Assembly: GCA_046350635.1 (NCBI GenBank)
Contig: JAXLZY010000005.1
Coordinates: 1-46,531 of the forward strand
DNA length: 46,531 bases
From: CAZMHJ01 sp046350635
GTDB taxonomy: Bacteria; Patescibacteriota; Saccharimonadia; Saccharimonadales; CAIOMD01
Direction: 5' to 3'
Shown: piece after piece, positions 8,153 through 16,750 of the stretch
Numbering within the stretch: the first letter of the stretch is position 1
How the letters are laid out: every line of letters begins with the position of its first letter
Position numbers and translations under genes: made by a program
Notes under the pieces: model-generated
Database searches by the model: none
Told to the model about the DNA's origin: nothing
Seen by the model: the letters and a program-made list of their open reading frames with translations, nothing else

Positions 8153-9805
8153 ATGGAAAACTTAGAAAAAGAAATACAATCAATCATTGCAGGTAAGGTA
8201 GATACATCAGACGAAGCGCGTGAATTCTATAGTCACGACGCTAGTATGTTTGAGCTAAGACCCGAAGTTGTCGTATACGCCAAAAATAGTAACGATATTC
8301 AGTCTATCGTTCAGTTTGTTGCATCTCGAAAAAAAGATAACCCTAATTTATCAGTTGTTGCCCGCAGTGGTGGCACCTGTATGTCGGGCGGGGCAATTGG
8401 TGATTCAATTGTTATTGATTTCAACAAGCATTTTACAAATATAACGTCTGTGTCAGAAACCGAAGCAACCGCACAACCGGGTGTGTGGTATCGAGATTTT
8501 GAAAAAGCTACGCTTGAAAAAAATGCAATTATGCCCAGTTATCCGGCGTCAAGAGATTTATGTACTATTGGGGGTATGGTTGCAAATAATTCGGGTGGCG
8601 AAAAGTCACTAGAATTTGGCAAGACAGAAAAATTTGTGAAAGAGTTAAAAGTAGTCTTCGGTGATGGAAAAGAATATATCGTTAGACCACTCAGTAAAGG
8701 CGAGTTAGATGAAAAAATTGCCCAAAATGATTACGAAGGCGAAATCTACCGAAAAATATTTGAACTTGTTGAATCAAATTATGATGCTATTAAGGCAGCC
8801 AAGCCTCATGTTAGTAAAGACTCAACGGGTTATCACCTTTGGAACGTATGGGATAGAGAAGCGGGTGTCTTTGACTTAACACAGCTTATTGTAGGCTCCC
8901 AGGGTACGTTGGGCCTTGTAACTGACATTACTTTTAAACTAGTGCCAGCACCTCAGAATTCTGGAACGTTAGTGGTTTTCTTGCGACAGACAGATGATTT
9001 AGCCGAGCTAATCAATAAAGTGCTTGAACACAAACCTGCTACATTTGAAGGATTTGATAATTACACCCTAATGCTTAGCTTTAAACTATTCTTTTTCTTC
9101 AGAAAAACACTTGGCTGGTGGGGCATGATAAAGCTTGGTATCCAGCTTATCCCTGATGCCTTAATGTTATTGCGCGGAATTCCTAAGATGGTTCTTTTGA
9201 TTGAATTTAACAGCCCATCAGAAGAAGAAACCAAGCAAAAAGTTCATGCTATGCATGAAGCCTTAAAACCATTTGGACACGAAGCCCTATTTGAAGAAGA
9301 CGAAACGGCAGCAAAAGCTCAAAAATTCTGGATTATGCGCCGTCAGAGCTTTCAGATATTACGCAAAAAAGTCAAAGATAAGCACACCGCGCCATTTATG
9401 GATGATTTAATCGTACCGCCAGCAGTGTTACCAAAGTTCTTGCCTGAAATTCGTGAAATCATCAATCGATATAAATTACTTGCAACCATTGCGGGACATA
9501 TGGGTGATGGAAATTTCCATATCATTCCTCTTATGAAGATTGAAGATCCAAAAGAAAAAGCTAAGCTCGAGCCTGCTATGCGCGAGATAAATGCACTTGT
9601 TCTTAAGTACGGGGGCAGCTTAAGCGGTGAGCACAACGATGGCATGATTCGTGGTCCATGGCTTGAAGATATGTATGGCCCCGAAGTATACGGTTACTTT
9701 AAGCAAGTAAAGCAGATTTTTGACCCTGAAAACATCTTTAATCCCCATAAAAAAACAGATGCCGACTGGGATTACAGTATGCGCCATCTGCGTGAACATT
9801 TTTAG
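8153..9805 (+). CDS. FAD-binding oxidase, GlcD/D-lactate dehydrogenase type
   Basis: The 550-residue protein has a PCMH-type FAD domain (about 1-270): VVARSGGTCMSGGAIGDSIV, QPGVWYRDFEKA, YPASRDLCTIGGMVANNSGG, and GSQGTLGLVTDITFKLVP. A GlcD-type C-terminal substrate domain follows, with IAGHMGDGNFHIIP (active-site His and Gly motif), GSLSGEHNDGMIRG and FDPENIFNPHKK. These are hallmarks of flavin 2-hydroxyacid dehydrogenases that oxidise D-lactate, glycolate or similar acids and pass electrons to a quinone. A hydrophobic stretch at about 305-345 (FKLFFFFRKTLGWWGMIKLG) may anchor it to the membrane. There is no C-terminal Fe-S domain. It diverges from NDH-2, suggesting a shared respiratory chain. 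The exact substrate cannot be told from sequence; D-lactate is the likeliest for a fermentative organism. Confidence 0.85.
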   Translation: MENLEKEIQSIIAGKVDTSDEAREFYSHDASMFELRPEVVVYAKNSNDIQSIVQFVASRKKDNPNLSVVARSGGTCMSGGAIGDSIVIDFNKHFTNITSVSETEATAQPGVWYRDFEKATLEKNAIMPSYPASRDLCTIGGMVANNSGGEKSLEFGKTEKFVKELKVVFGDGKEYIVRPLSKGELDEKIAQNDYEGEIYRKIFELVESNYDAIKAAKPHVSKDSTGYHLWNVWDREAGVFDLTQLIVGSQGTLGLVTDITFKLVPAPQNSGTLVVFLRQTDDLAELINKVLEHKPATFEGFDNYTLMLSFKLFFFFRKTLGWWGMIKLGIQLIPDALMLLRGIPKMVLLIEFNSPSEEETKQKVHAMHEALKPFGHEALFEEDETAAKAQKFWIMRRQSFQILRKKVKDKHTAPFMDDLIVPPAVLPKFLPEIREIINRYKLLATIAGHMGDGNFHIIPLMKIEDPKEKAKLEPAMREINALVLKYGGSLSGEHNDGMIRGPWLEDMYGPEVYGYFKQVKQIFDPENIFNPHKKTDADWDYSMRHLREHF

Positions 9806-9859
9806 CTGTAACAAAATCAGAGATGCATCGTTCAATTATGTAATGTCAGATGGAGAGAT

Positions 9860-9888
9860 TTGACAGTTGTATTAATTAAAATTTTATG
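9860..9888 (+). promoter_or_regulatory. Possible promoter of the secreted-protein pair
   Basis: A perfect -35 hexamer TTGACA (9860-9865) is followed after 17 bases by TTTATG (9883-9888), or after 19 by TATGTA. The predicted leader to ATG 9951 is about 55 bases and contains AAAAGGAC, a reasonable ribosome binding site. The -35 is strong and the -10 weak. Confidence 0.45.
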
Positions 9889-9950
9889 TAAGCATTAACG
9901 TTATATAGTAATGATAATGAAACATAAAATATAAAAGGACAATACGAATA

Positions 9951-10682
9951 ATGAAGCACCAATTTAGTAAATTAACTCTTGCTCTTGTGACGACGTTCAC
10001 GCTGCCGGTTATGGTTGTGGCACCAATTTATGCACAGCGTGGGGCAGATGATAACAGCTCATCATCTACAAGCGGGTCAGGCTCAACGAGTACAACAAGT
10101 AAGACGGAAACAGAGACGGAAACACATACTTCAACCACTGAAGTAAAGTCTAGGATGGATGCGTTTAACGCAAAAGCAAAAACTGAAGTTGCAGAGTTAA
10201 AGAAGAAACAAGAAACTGAGAAAAAGCATACCGAGCAAGAGCGAAAGAAATCATGCGAATCACGCTCGGCCGAGCTTACTAAGAAACTCAACAAAAAAGT
10301 GGCAGATGCTGAAAAGCACAAGGCGGTATTCGATAAAATTTATGCTCGCGTTGTTGCGTTTCATGACGACAAGCAATTAAATACCCCAGGGTATACTGAC
10401 TTAGTGGCTAAGGTTAATGCAGCACAAGCCGATGCGGCTGCAAGTATCGCTGCGCTTAAAGGTTTTGATACAAGTGTTGACTGTACCCAAGTAGATGCAG
10501 TAGCAACAAAAGTAGCGGCTTTTAGGGACGCGCTTAAATCTACTCGAGATTCGTTAAAGACATACCGTACAAGTATCAAGAATTTGATCGTTGCGGTTAA
10601 GGGCAGTATTCCAGAAACGACTCAAAGCCCAACAACAACTAGTACTGATACTTCGACAACAACTAATACGACAGGAAATTAA
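9951..10682 (+). CDS. Secreted coiled-coil protein with Ser/Thr-rich tails, unknown function
   Basis: This 243-residue protein has a classical signal peptide (KHQFSKLTLALVTTFTLPVMVVAPIYA, probable cleavage after YAQ at about 29). A Ser/Thr/Gly-rich linker (about 32-63) and a strongly charged helical region with heptad-like spacing (about 66-125, many Lys and Glu) follow. A second helical part has two Cys (at about 102 and 178) that could form a disulfide, and a Thr/Ser-rich C-terminus ends it. It is probably exported and surface-associated; the helices suggest self-association. The next gene, six bases on, encodes a single-TM protein and is likely cotranscribed. DsbB nearby is consistent with disulfide formation. 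No family is recognised. Confidence 0.7.
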   Translation: MKHQFSKLTLALVTTFTLPVMVVAPIYAQRGADDNSSSSTSGSGSTSTTSKTETETETHTSTTEVKSRMDAFNAKAKTEVAELKKKQETEKKHTEQERKKSCESRSAELTKKLNKKVADAEKHKAVFDKIYARVVAFHDDKQLNTPGYTDLVAKVNAAQADAAASIAALKGFDTSVDCTQVDAVATKVAAFRDALKSTRDSLKTYRTSIKNLIVAVKGSIPETTQSPTTTSTDTSTTTNTTGN

Positions 10683-10687
10683 TCAGC

Positions 10688-10966
10688 ATGAAATCTCAAA
10701 AAGGGTTTTCCGTACTACCAGTTATTCTCTTAGCGGTTGTAATTGGTGTGGTCGGAGTTGTAGGATGGAAAGTTCTTTCGGCACAAAAGACTACGACTAG
10801 CTCTAAGCCTACATCTCAGCAGGCCGCTACAGTTCCGAAAGAATCAAGTGATAAACTACAGACCAAAAACGACGTAGAGAAGGTTCAAAACTCCCTCGAT
10901 AGTGCATCGGTCGATTCTGATCTCGATACAGCGGGTATTGATGACGATTTAAATAGTCTTCTGTAA
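10688..10966 (+). CDS. Small single-TM protein with prepilin-like N-terminus
   Basis: The 92-residue protein starts MKSQKGFSVLPVILLAVVIG. This resembles a type IV prepilin leader (KGF followed by a long hydrophobic helix), but Pro is at position +5 after the putative Gly-Phe processing site where pilins have Glu. The remaining 65 residues are polar, rich in Ser, Lys and Asp, with an acidic tail (SDLDTAGIDDDLNSLL). It may be a minor pilin-like subunit or a membrane-anchored partner of the preceding secreted protein. It lies six bases after that gene and is followed by a rho-independent terminator, so the two form an operon. No function can be assigned. Confidence 0.6.
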   Translation: MKSQKGFSVLPVILLAVVIGVVGVVGWKVLSAQKTTTSSKPTSQQAATVPKESSDKLQTKNDVEKVQNSLDSASVDSDLDTAGIDDDLNSLL

Positions 10967-10987
10967 TTTTAAGCGCAGAATTACTCA

Positions 10988-11014
10988 AACCGCTCTGGCA
11001 ACAGGGCGGTTTTT
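10988..11014 (+). terminator. Rho-independent terminator
   Basis: AACCGCTCTG (10988-10997) pairs with CAGGGCGGTT (11002-11011) with one G-T wobble, closing on GCAA and followed by a T run. It ends the 9951-10966 operon. Confidence 0.85.
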
Positions 11015-11044
11015 GTTATACTGGTAATGATCTAAGGAGAGCAT

Positions 11045-11506
11045 ATGAAAATACAGAAATTACTACTTGAACTTGATGCAAAGTACTCTGACTATTTTGT
11101 CTGGTTCGTTGGGACGGGTGCGTTTGTTGGTAGCCTAATACTAAGTGAGGTGGTTAAATTCCAGCCGTGTCTTTTGTGCTGGTGGCAACGTATTTTTATG
11201 TACCCGATTGCATTTATTATGACTGTTGCGATATTACGCAAAGATAAAAACACTTTTTATTATGTGGTACCACTGAGCACTATTGGTATGTTCATTGCCT
11301 TTTACCACTCGCTTTTACAGTGGGGCGTTATTCGCGAAACTGTGCTTGATTGTTCGGCGGCCGCTAACGTTTCGTGTACCGATGCTCAAATAAATTGGTT
11401 TGGCTTTATTACCATTCCGTTCATGTCATTTGTTTCGTTTGCAGCCATTAACGCGGTGATATACCTACGTTTTTACCTGAATAAAAAAGCTGCAAAAAAG
11501 AACTAA
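11045..11506 (+). CDS. DsbB/BdbC-type disulfide bond formation protein
   Basis: The 153-residue membrane protein has four hydrophobic helices. The quinone-linked Cys pair is in QPCLLCWWQR (Cys42 and Cys45) at the end of helix 1, the second Cys pair (about 103 and 111) is in the periplasmic loop before helix 4, and HSLLQWG precedes it. This layout is that of DsbB/BdbC, which reoxidises a periplasmic thiol oxidase and passes electrons to quinone. No DsbA-like partner is seen in the window. TAAGGAGAG lies six bases before the ATG, and TATACT (about 11018) is a likely -10 overlapping the end of the preceding terminator. It converges with the PerM-like gene. Complete for the family. Confidence 0.88.
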   Translation: MKIQKLLLELDAKYSDYFVWFVGTGAFVGSLILSEVVKFQPCLLCWWQRIFMYPIAFIMTVAILRKDKNTFYYVVPLSTIGMFIAFYHSLLQWGVIRETVLDCSAAANVSCTDAQINWFGFITIPFMSFVSFAAINAVIYLRFYLNKKAAKKN

Positions 11507-12601
11507 CTAATCTTTAGAAAACAAATTAAATAGTTTTTTATCGTTGCCACCACTTTCGACAAAATCAATGTATACCTGTATTGTCGTGACAATGATAATC
11601 ATGATAACGGGGCCAATGACGATGCCTAAAAAGCCAAACATTGCTAAGCCTGCGAAGACAGACAAGATGGTAAGGGCAGAATCAAGCCGCGCTGTTTTTG
11701 GTACTAACCGAGGTCTTAGGACATTATCAATATTAGTAACGATAAGCAAGTGGCCAAGAATCAGTACCAGTCCCTGCCAAATATGACCGGTAAATAACAT
11801 AATGAATCCGATAGGCAATACGATAATGCCACCACCAAGTGGGATAATTGATAAGAATGTTAGCAATACAAGCCAAAAGAAGAAGAAATCAATGCCAACT
11901 AACCATAAGAGGGCGGCATCGGTAAGACCTTGCAAAAAGGCGATAATAAATTGACCCTTAACCATGGCACGGGTCATGGCTGAAATTTTACCTATATATA
12001 AATCGGTCACCTTTTCGCCTAGTGGGTTAAGCTTTCTGAGCGTGGAAATAATTCGGTCCTGGTTTTTCAACATCGATATAAAAATAAATATAAAGATAAT
12101 TGATTTTGTAAAGAAGGCGCTTACACCACCGACAACAGAAACAAGATAATTAATAACTGATTTCGTAAAACCAGCTAAGTTATCTTTGACCCATGCTGTC
12201 ATTGAATCAAGACTCACCGTTGATGAACTCGCACCAGGGATATGGCTAACAGTCGCATTGAATGAATTAATGAGGTTTGTAAGTGTTTGCTTAACCGAAT
12301 CGCTGTCGATGCTAGCGTTACGAATAACATCAACAAACTGTATTGCCTGATTAACGGTAAGCGCAAGAATGACCACGAGAGGAATAACAATACTCACGAG
12401 GGCAAAGAGCATAGTGAGCGTAATAGACAAACCAACACGTTGTTTTGTTTTGCGGAGAAACCAGTGGTAAGACGAGTTATAAATAAACGCAAGAATGGCT
12501 GCGAATACAATCAGGATAAAGTAACCCCATAAAAAATAGATACCAAAAAGAAGTGCGATAATAACGGCGACCGATAATGAACGTTTTTGCGTAGTTGTCA
12601 T
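11507..12601 (-). CDS. PerM/AI-2E family membrane protein (copy 1)
   Basis: The 364-residue polytopic protein has N-terminal helices (about 10-45 and 60-85), a soluble stretch (about 90-145) and a C-terminal group of helices. The family motifs PLGGGIIVLPIGFI and NIDNVLRPRLVPKTARLDSALTILSVFAGLAMFGFLGIVIGP are present. AI-2E/PerM proteins are poorly characterised; members have been linked to autoinducer-2 export, Na+/H+ exchange and permease roles, so no substrate is claimed. It ends directly against dsbB. The minus-strand leader contains TATAAT (about 12622-12627) and AAAGGAAT before the ATG. A second family member lies at 14978-16123. Confidence 0.88.
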   Translation of the reverse strand: MTTTQKRSLSVAVIIALLFGIYFLWGYFILIVFAAILAFIYNSSYHWFLRKTKQRVGLSITLTMLFALVSIVIPLVVILALTVNQAIQFVDVIRNASIDSDSVKQTLTNLINSFNATVSHIPGASSSTVSLDSMTAWVKDNLAGFTKSVINYLVSVVGGVSAFFTKSIIFIFIFISMLKNQDRIISTLRKLNPLGEKVTDLYIGKISAMTRAMVKGQFIIAFLQGLTDAALLWLVGIDFFFFWLVLLTFLSIIPLGGGIIVLPIGFIMLFTGHIWQGLVLILGHLLIVTNIDNVLRPRLVPKTARLDSALTILSVFAGLAMFGFLGIVIGPVIMIIIVTTIQVYIDFVESGGNDKKLFNLFSKD

Positions 12602-12650
12602 AATATTCCTTTAAGCCACATTATATGCTACAAACCGCAATAATATGAAA

Positions 12651-13574
12651 TTATGAATTACGAACTGCTCGTGCGAAACGACGTTCGGCATTAGGGTCTG
12701 CATAGCGAGCTACCGGCCCATGTACGATAACTGAGGTTTTTGATGAATCATCCGCTTCTTTGAGCATTTCTAGTGCTAGTTTTTCAATAAGCCATTCTCG
12801 GCCAGGCGCTGTTTGTGCTATGGCTGTGATACGCCACAAGCCCTTACTTAATTTTTCTGTATCACTTACTTTCAGTGGTGCTGCAAGCATAAGCTTTCCT
12901 CTTGGTATACGCGACGAAACATCATCGACCAGTGTCTTTCCTGACGTTAGGTTAGAGACAAAAATATCAATTGCAATTGTTCGTACTCCTCGCGGTGCAA
13001 TTCGCACACCCTGAATATGCTGATTGTTAAGCCATATAATTTCGCCATTTAAACCGCGAACTTTTGTTGAACGTAAAGTCACTCTTTCGACCACCCCCTT
13101 TAGGTCGAGAAAGGGTTCAAACGTAACGTGATCACCCACTCCATACCATTGTTCAGCCATCATCACACTACCCGCTGAAAGATCACGCAGCACCGGCCCA
13201 AGCGTTGCGCTGGCAAGTACTACAAAAAGCGCACTTGCACCAATGATTGCGGTTGGTTGCTGGTTTGGGTGTAAGTATACCCACCAAAAATAGAGCGCGA
13301 ATACCACAAGCACCGTACGGATAAGTGCAATCGATAGAACAAGAATAGTTTCGCGGCGACGATACATATCAGCTTTTCGACTATCTGTCGTTGAATCTGC
13401 TAAGCCAGCGACTAGCTTTAACAGACGTCGAAGAGCAAGACTTATAGCTTTACCGATGATTACTGCCACTGTAAGTGAAACAAGAAGCACCACAATCGAC
13501 TTAAGGCTAAATATAGTGCCCGCCATCTGTTGCAGTGTTTGTTCTATAGAAGTGTTAACAGTTTTTGTCTCCAT
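12651..13574 (-). CDS. Small-conductance mechanosensitive channel (MscS family)
   Basis: The protein has about 307 residues with three to four N-terminal hydrophobic helices, then the pore-lining TM3 region (ASALFVVLASATLGPVLRDLSAG), a beta domain with WYGVGDHVTFE, and VVERVTLRSTKVRGLNGEIIWLNNQHI, the MscS signature around the middle domain. A C-terminal alpha/beta domain of about 100 residues follows. It would open under membrane tension to release solutes. ATG 13574 is preferred; GTG codons at 13580 and 13577 are alternatives. The upstream AAAAGGTGGTG is close to the start. It is divergent from the next gene and shares an AT-rich 75-base region. Confidence 0.9.
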   Translation of the reverse strand: METKTVNTSIEQTLQQMAGTIFSLKSIVVLLVSLTVAVIIGKAISLALRRLLKLVAGLADSTTDSRKADMYRRRETILVLSIALIRTVLVVFALYFWWVYLHPNQQPTAIIGASALFVVLASATLGPVLRDLSAGSVMMAEQWYGVGDHVTFEPFLDLKGVVERVTLRSTKVRGLNGEIIWLNNQHIQGVRIAPRGVRTIAIDIFVSNLTSGKTLVDDVSSRIPRGKLMLAAPLKVSDTEKLSKGLWRITAIAQTAPGREWLIEKLALEMLKEADDSSKTSVIVHGPVARYADPNAERRFARAVRNS

Positions 13575-13601
13575 CACCACCTTTTACTCTTGTAAATAGT
13601 A

Positions 13602-13629
13602 TTGACTTTAAGTATTATTGTGACATAAT
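13602..13629 (+). promoter_or_regulatory. Promoter of the coiled-coil membrane protein gene
   Basis: TTGACT (13602-13607), a 16-base spacer and CATAAT (13624-13629) give a good sigma70 match, with a leader of about 20 bases containing AAGAGGC before ATG 13657. Confidence 0.5.
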
Positions 13630-13656
13630 TACGATTAACGTACAAGAGGCATTTTT

Positions 13657-14787
13657 ATGGCTAAAGCACAGAAGAAAGCTCGACAGACTACAAAACCAGC
13701 GGCAACACAGGATGAATTATTAACGCTACAAGCTGAAAATGCCCACCTAAAACAAGAAATTACTCAATTAAAAACAAAAAAGAGTACCAAAAAGCGAACT
13801 CATTCGTTTTGGTTTTCGTTTTTTGCAGGGATAAGTGCCGTAATCGCTGTTACGACATTTATGTTATTTAATTTGTCGTACTGGACTCAGCAGACAATTG
13901 TTGATAACAAGAAATTTACCGCAGCTGTTTCGCCAATCATTCAGAATCAAGATGTCCAGAAGGCGTTACAGACAGAAATCTCTAAACAAATTTTTGCACG
14001 TATTAATGTTGAGCAAGAACTCCAAAAAGTATTGCCTGAAAATCTACAGTTTATTGCAGCACCACTTGCGAGCCAGTTCCAAAGTTTTGCGACAGGCAAA
14101 ATAGGTGATGCCCTGCAATCTCCACAAGTGCAGCAGGCATGGACAACTACTTTATCGACAGTCCAGGGTAAGCTAATGGCCTACATTCAAAATCCACAGA
14201 ACGATGGCAAGATTACAGTTGATGATATTTATAAGACAGTAGGTGATCAGTTAAGCTCGAGCCAAATTGGTTTTTTGTTTGGTAAAAATTTACCAAGCTC
14301 TATTGGTTCGGTTACCGTAAAAGAAGTAACGTGGTTGCCTAAAGCACGCCAATATTTAAATTTGCTCGATAAACTAACAAAAGAATTAGCAATTGCAACT
14401 GTTGTATTTGCAATTGCTGCAATAGCTCTCGCTCGACGCAGGGTAAATATGGTTATTGGACTAATTGTATTTAGTAGCTTGTTTATGCTTGCGACGCTAG
14501 CAGCTATAAAAACTGGCTATCTACAAGTCGACGGCATTGTTAAAAATAATGATTACGATGCAGCTGCCAAGGCAATTTACTCTATAGTGACAAACTCACT
14601 CGTTGCCCAAACGCAAGGCTTCTTAGCACTATTTGGATCATGTTTGACAGTCCTAATTGTAGTCTCACCGCTTGATTGGGTTGTTTGGTTGCGCAAAAAG
14701 TTTCGTTGCCGGCTTAGATTGGGTAACGGCGAAATTACCGTTTTCGTTTGCTTCACCATCATGGCTACATTGGGCTTCAGCAAATAA
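13657..14787 (+). CDS. Membrane protein with N-terminal coiled coil, unknown; frameshifted near its end
   Basis: The 376-residue frame starts with a basic segment, a short coiled coil (about 20-42, QDELLTLQAENAHLKQEITQL) and a TM helix (about 52-72). A roughly 170-residue presumably extracytoplasmic domain and TM helices at about 245-262, 265-285 and 320-340 follow. After SPLDWVVWLRKKF the frame turns to non-membrane sequence and ends. The +1 frame carries on with an apparently genuine continuation (SFVAGLDWVTAKLPFSF and two more helices) to 14956. The switch point is the A5 run at 14694-14698, so one extra A explains it. The intended protein is probably about 432 residues. Whether this is an assembly error, real mutation or slippage is unknown. 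No family is recognised. Confidence 0.6.
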   Translation: MAKAQKKARQTTKPAATQDELLTLQAENAHLKQEITQLKTKKSTKKRTHSFWFSFFAGISAVIAVTTFMLFNLSYWTQQTIVDNKKFTAAVSPIIQNQDVQKALQTEISKQIFARINVEQELQKVLPENLQFIAAPLASQFQSFATGKIGDALQSPQVQQAWTTTLSTVQGKLMAYIQNPQNDGKITVDDIYKTVGDQLSSSQIGFLFGKNLPSSIGSVTVKEVTWLPKARQYLNLLDKLTKELAIATVVFAIAAIALARRRVNMVIGLIVFSSLFMLATLAAIKTGYLQVDGIVKNNDYDAAAKAIYSIVTNSLVAQTQGFLALFGSCLTVLIVVSPLDWVVWLRKKFRCRLRLGNGEITVFVCFTIMATLGFSK

Positions 14788-14956
14788 GGCTGTCATTGCT
14801 TGGACTCTAACAGCTGTGATGTATGTTGGTTTCGCGCTTCGATTACCTCCAACCGTTAGTGGTGTTGTGACTGCTTTAGTTGCTAGCTTTATTGCCGTGA
14901 TTATCCTTGAAATCACTGCCTCTGTTGAACGAACGTGCGGACACAACAACTCGTAA
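14699..14956 (+). pseudogene. C-terminal continuation of the frameshifted membrane protein (+1 frame)
   Basis: This frame has no credible start or ribosome binding site of its own, yet encodes a membrane-like C-terminus: SFVAGLDWVTAKLPF, an amphipathic stretch, then hydrophobic helices AVIAWTLTAVMYVGFALRL and VSGVVTALVASFIAVIILEI. It begins at the A5 run where the upstream frame loses its membrane character. It should be read as the end of the preceding gene. Confidence 0.55.
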
Positions 14957-14962
14957 CAATGG

Positions 14963-14968
14963 TACAAT
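14963..14968 (+). promoter_or_regulatory. -10 box of the second PerM gene
   Basis: TACAAT nine bases before ATG 14978, with no ribosome binding site between them. It fits the short-leader pattern of the window. Confidence 0.45.
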
Positions 14969-14977
14969 ACCCCAGTA

Positions 14978-16123
14978 ATGGGGAATACACCGAACAATAA
15001 AAACAATCAGACTATGCCAGTCTGGATACCGAGGCTACTCGGAATAATTATAGTATCAGTTATTGCCGTTGCGTTTTCAGTTTTCATCGTACTTAAACTT
15101 GCAAGTTTCATTAGCTGGGTTCTCATTGCTCTCTTTTTGTCATTTGCGTTGGAACCGCTCGTAAACAGTTTGGTGCAGCGTGGCTTAAAACGCACAATAG
15201 CAACTGCCCTAGTCTTATTTAGTTTTGCTCTTATGGCGGCACTTGTAGTAGGTGCTATGGTGCCACTTATAATTGATCAGATAAATGAAGTGGTAAAGAC
15301 AGCTCCAGGCTGGCTGGCTAATGCTTCTGATTCTTTACATAAATGGTTTGGTATTTCAGTTTCGGTGCAAACTTTGCTTGATCAAATTAAATCAGCCGAT
15401 GTCGTAGTAGCAAATTACGCCACCAATGTGGCAGGTAATATTTTTGGACTTAGTAAGCAAATTTTTGTAGGAGTTCTGCAGGTCCTGGCGATATTACTTT
15501 TTACATTTTATTTAGTGAAAGATGCACATCAGGTTCGTCGCTTTGTTTGTTCATTTTTACCCCAAGACAAACAGAAAATTGTATTAAAAACATGGGAACT
15601 TGCAATTGATAAGACTGGCGCTTATATCTATTCGAGGGCCTTACTAGGGGTTCTATCGGCAACTGTAACATTACTTGTACTTTTAGCGCTCGGCGTGCCT
15701 TTCGCATTACCGCTTGCGCTCTGGATGGGGGTTGTTTCGCAGTTTCTGCCTGTAATTGGCACGTACCTTGCAGCAAGCATACCGCTTTTTGTTGCACTTA
15801 TTCATAGCCCCTCGTCTGCACTCGTTCTTTTAGTATTTATTGTTGTATATCAACAGATAGAAAACTATTATCTGAGCCCAAAAATTACAGCTCATACAAT
15901 GGAGCTTCATCCGGCTGTTGCATTTGGTGCGGCACTTGCGGGTGGTAGTATTGCAGGAGTTGTGGGCGCATTATTGGCACTTCCAATAGCTGCAATTGCC
16001 CAAGAGGGTATTCGTGCCTATTCAAACAGGCACGAGCTCGTTGACTCTAGTATGCTTAGGCACCCTGTACGTAAACCGAGGGCAAGCAGGCGTAGGAAAA
16101 AGCTTGACCAAAATGGTAACTAG
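14978..16123 (+). CDS. PerM/AI-2E family membrane protein (copy 2)
   Basis: The 381-residue protein has paired N-terminal helices (about 18-65), SFALEPLVNSLVQRGLKRTIAT (family motif after helix 2), a soluble middle part (about 95-150), further helices, and the C-terminal motif FLPVIGTYLAAS...QQIENYYLSPKITAHTMELHPAVAFGAALAGG with a last helix and a basic tail (PRASRRRKKLDQNGN). It has the full family architecture. Function in this family is unsettled (transport of small molecules or ions). It is only distantly similar to the copy at 11507, which lacks the basic tail. Its -10 is nine bases upstream, implying independent expression. No partner is obvious. Confidence 0.88.
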   Translation: MGNTPNNKNNQTMPVWIPRLLGIIIVSVIAVAFSVFIVLKLASFISWVLIALFLSFALEPLVNSLVQRGLKRTIATALVLFSFALMAALVVGAMVPLIIDQINEVVKTAPGWLANASDSLHKWFGISVSVQTLLDQIKSADVVVANYATNVAGNIFGLSKQIFVGVLQVLAILLFTFYLVKDAHQVRRFVCSFLPQDKQKIVLKTWELAIDKTGAYIYSRALLGVLSATVTLLVLLALGVPFALPLALWMGVVSQFLPVIGTYLAASIPLFVALIHSPSSALVLLVFIVVYQQIENYYLSPKITAHTMELHPAVAFGAALAGGSIAGVVGALLALPIAAIAQEGIRAYSNRHELVDSSMLRHPVRKPRASRRRKKLDQNGN

Positions 16124-16164
16124 CATTACGCTGTGACTACATAAACTAAGGAGGAAAACGAACA

Positions 16165-16731
16165 ATGTCTAAGACTATGGTCTACAAGTTCGAAGAAGAT
16201 GATCAGCGAGCATGGTGGATGTTTGTTGTTGGTGGAATTATATCTGTAATTTTTGGTTTCGTTGCCATGATTTGGCCAGGAATTACCGTAGGTGTGCTTG
16301 CGCTATTGCTCGCCGTATTTATTGGTGTGTATGGTGTTATCGATATTGTTCGCTCTGTTAAAAAGTTCGAACAGAGTTTCTTTAGTGGATTACTGCGTCT
16401 TTTACTCGGTCTACTAGAAGTGGGTGTATCTGTCTATTTGCTCCGTCACGTTGGTAGTGGTCTAGCAATTGCAACACTAGCACTTCTTATCGCTATTAGC
16501 TTTATTACCAGAGGTGTCATTGGAATCGTGCTTGCATTTGATGCTGAAACATCAAGTGGCGTACGCTGGTTTAATGCGATTATCGGCGCATTAGCTATAT
16601 TAGCTGGACTCGTTGTAATTTGGTATCCAGGTGCCGCAACCCTAGCTTGGGTATGGGTAATTGGATTCTTTGCACTTGTAAACGGTGCTATGGAAATTGC
16701 ACTCGGCTTTGCCGCTAAACCAAAAAACTAG
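16165..16731 (+). CDS. HdeD-like (DUF308) membrane protein
   Basis: The 188-residue protein has six hydrophobic segments arranged as three helical-hairpin repeats: WWMFVVGGIISVIFGFVAMIWPG, then LRLLLGLLEVGVSVYLL, and AIIGALAILAGLVVIWYPG. The repeated G-x-x-x-[IL]-x-x-G-[LF]-x-x-x-x-[WY]-P-G pattern is the mark of DUF308/HdeD proteins, whose E. coli member is linked to acid resistance; the biochemical role is unknown. A strong ribosome binding site AAGGAGG lies nine bases before the ATG, and a rho-independent terminator follows, so it is probably monocistronic and well expressed. Confidence 0.88.
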   Translation: MSKTMVYKFEEDDQRAWWMFVVGGIISVIFGFVAMIWPGITVGVLALLLAVFIGVYGVIDIVRSVKKFEQSFFSGLLRLLLGLLEVGVSVYLLRHVGSGLAIATLALLIAISFITRGVIGIVLAFDAETSSGVRWFNAIIGALAILAGLVVIWYPGAATLAWVWVIGFFALVNGAMEIALGFAAKPKN

Positions 16732-16750
16732 TTTGTAAAAAAAGCTACAA

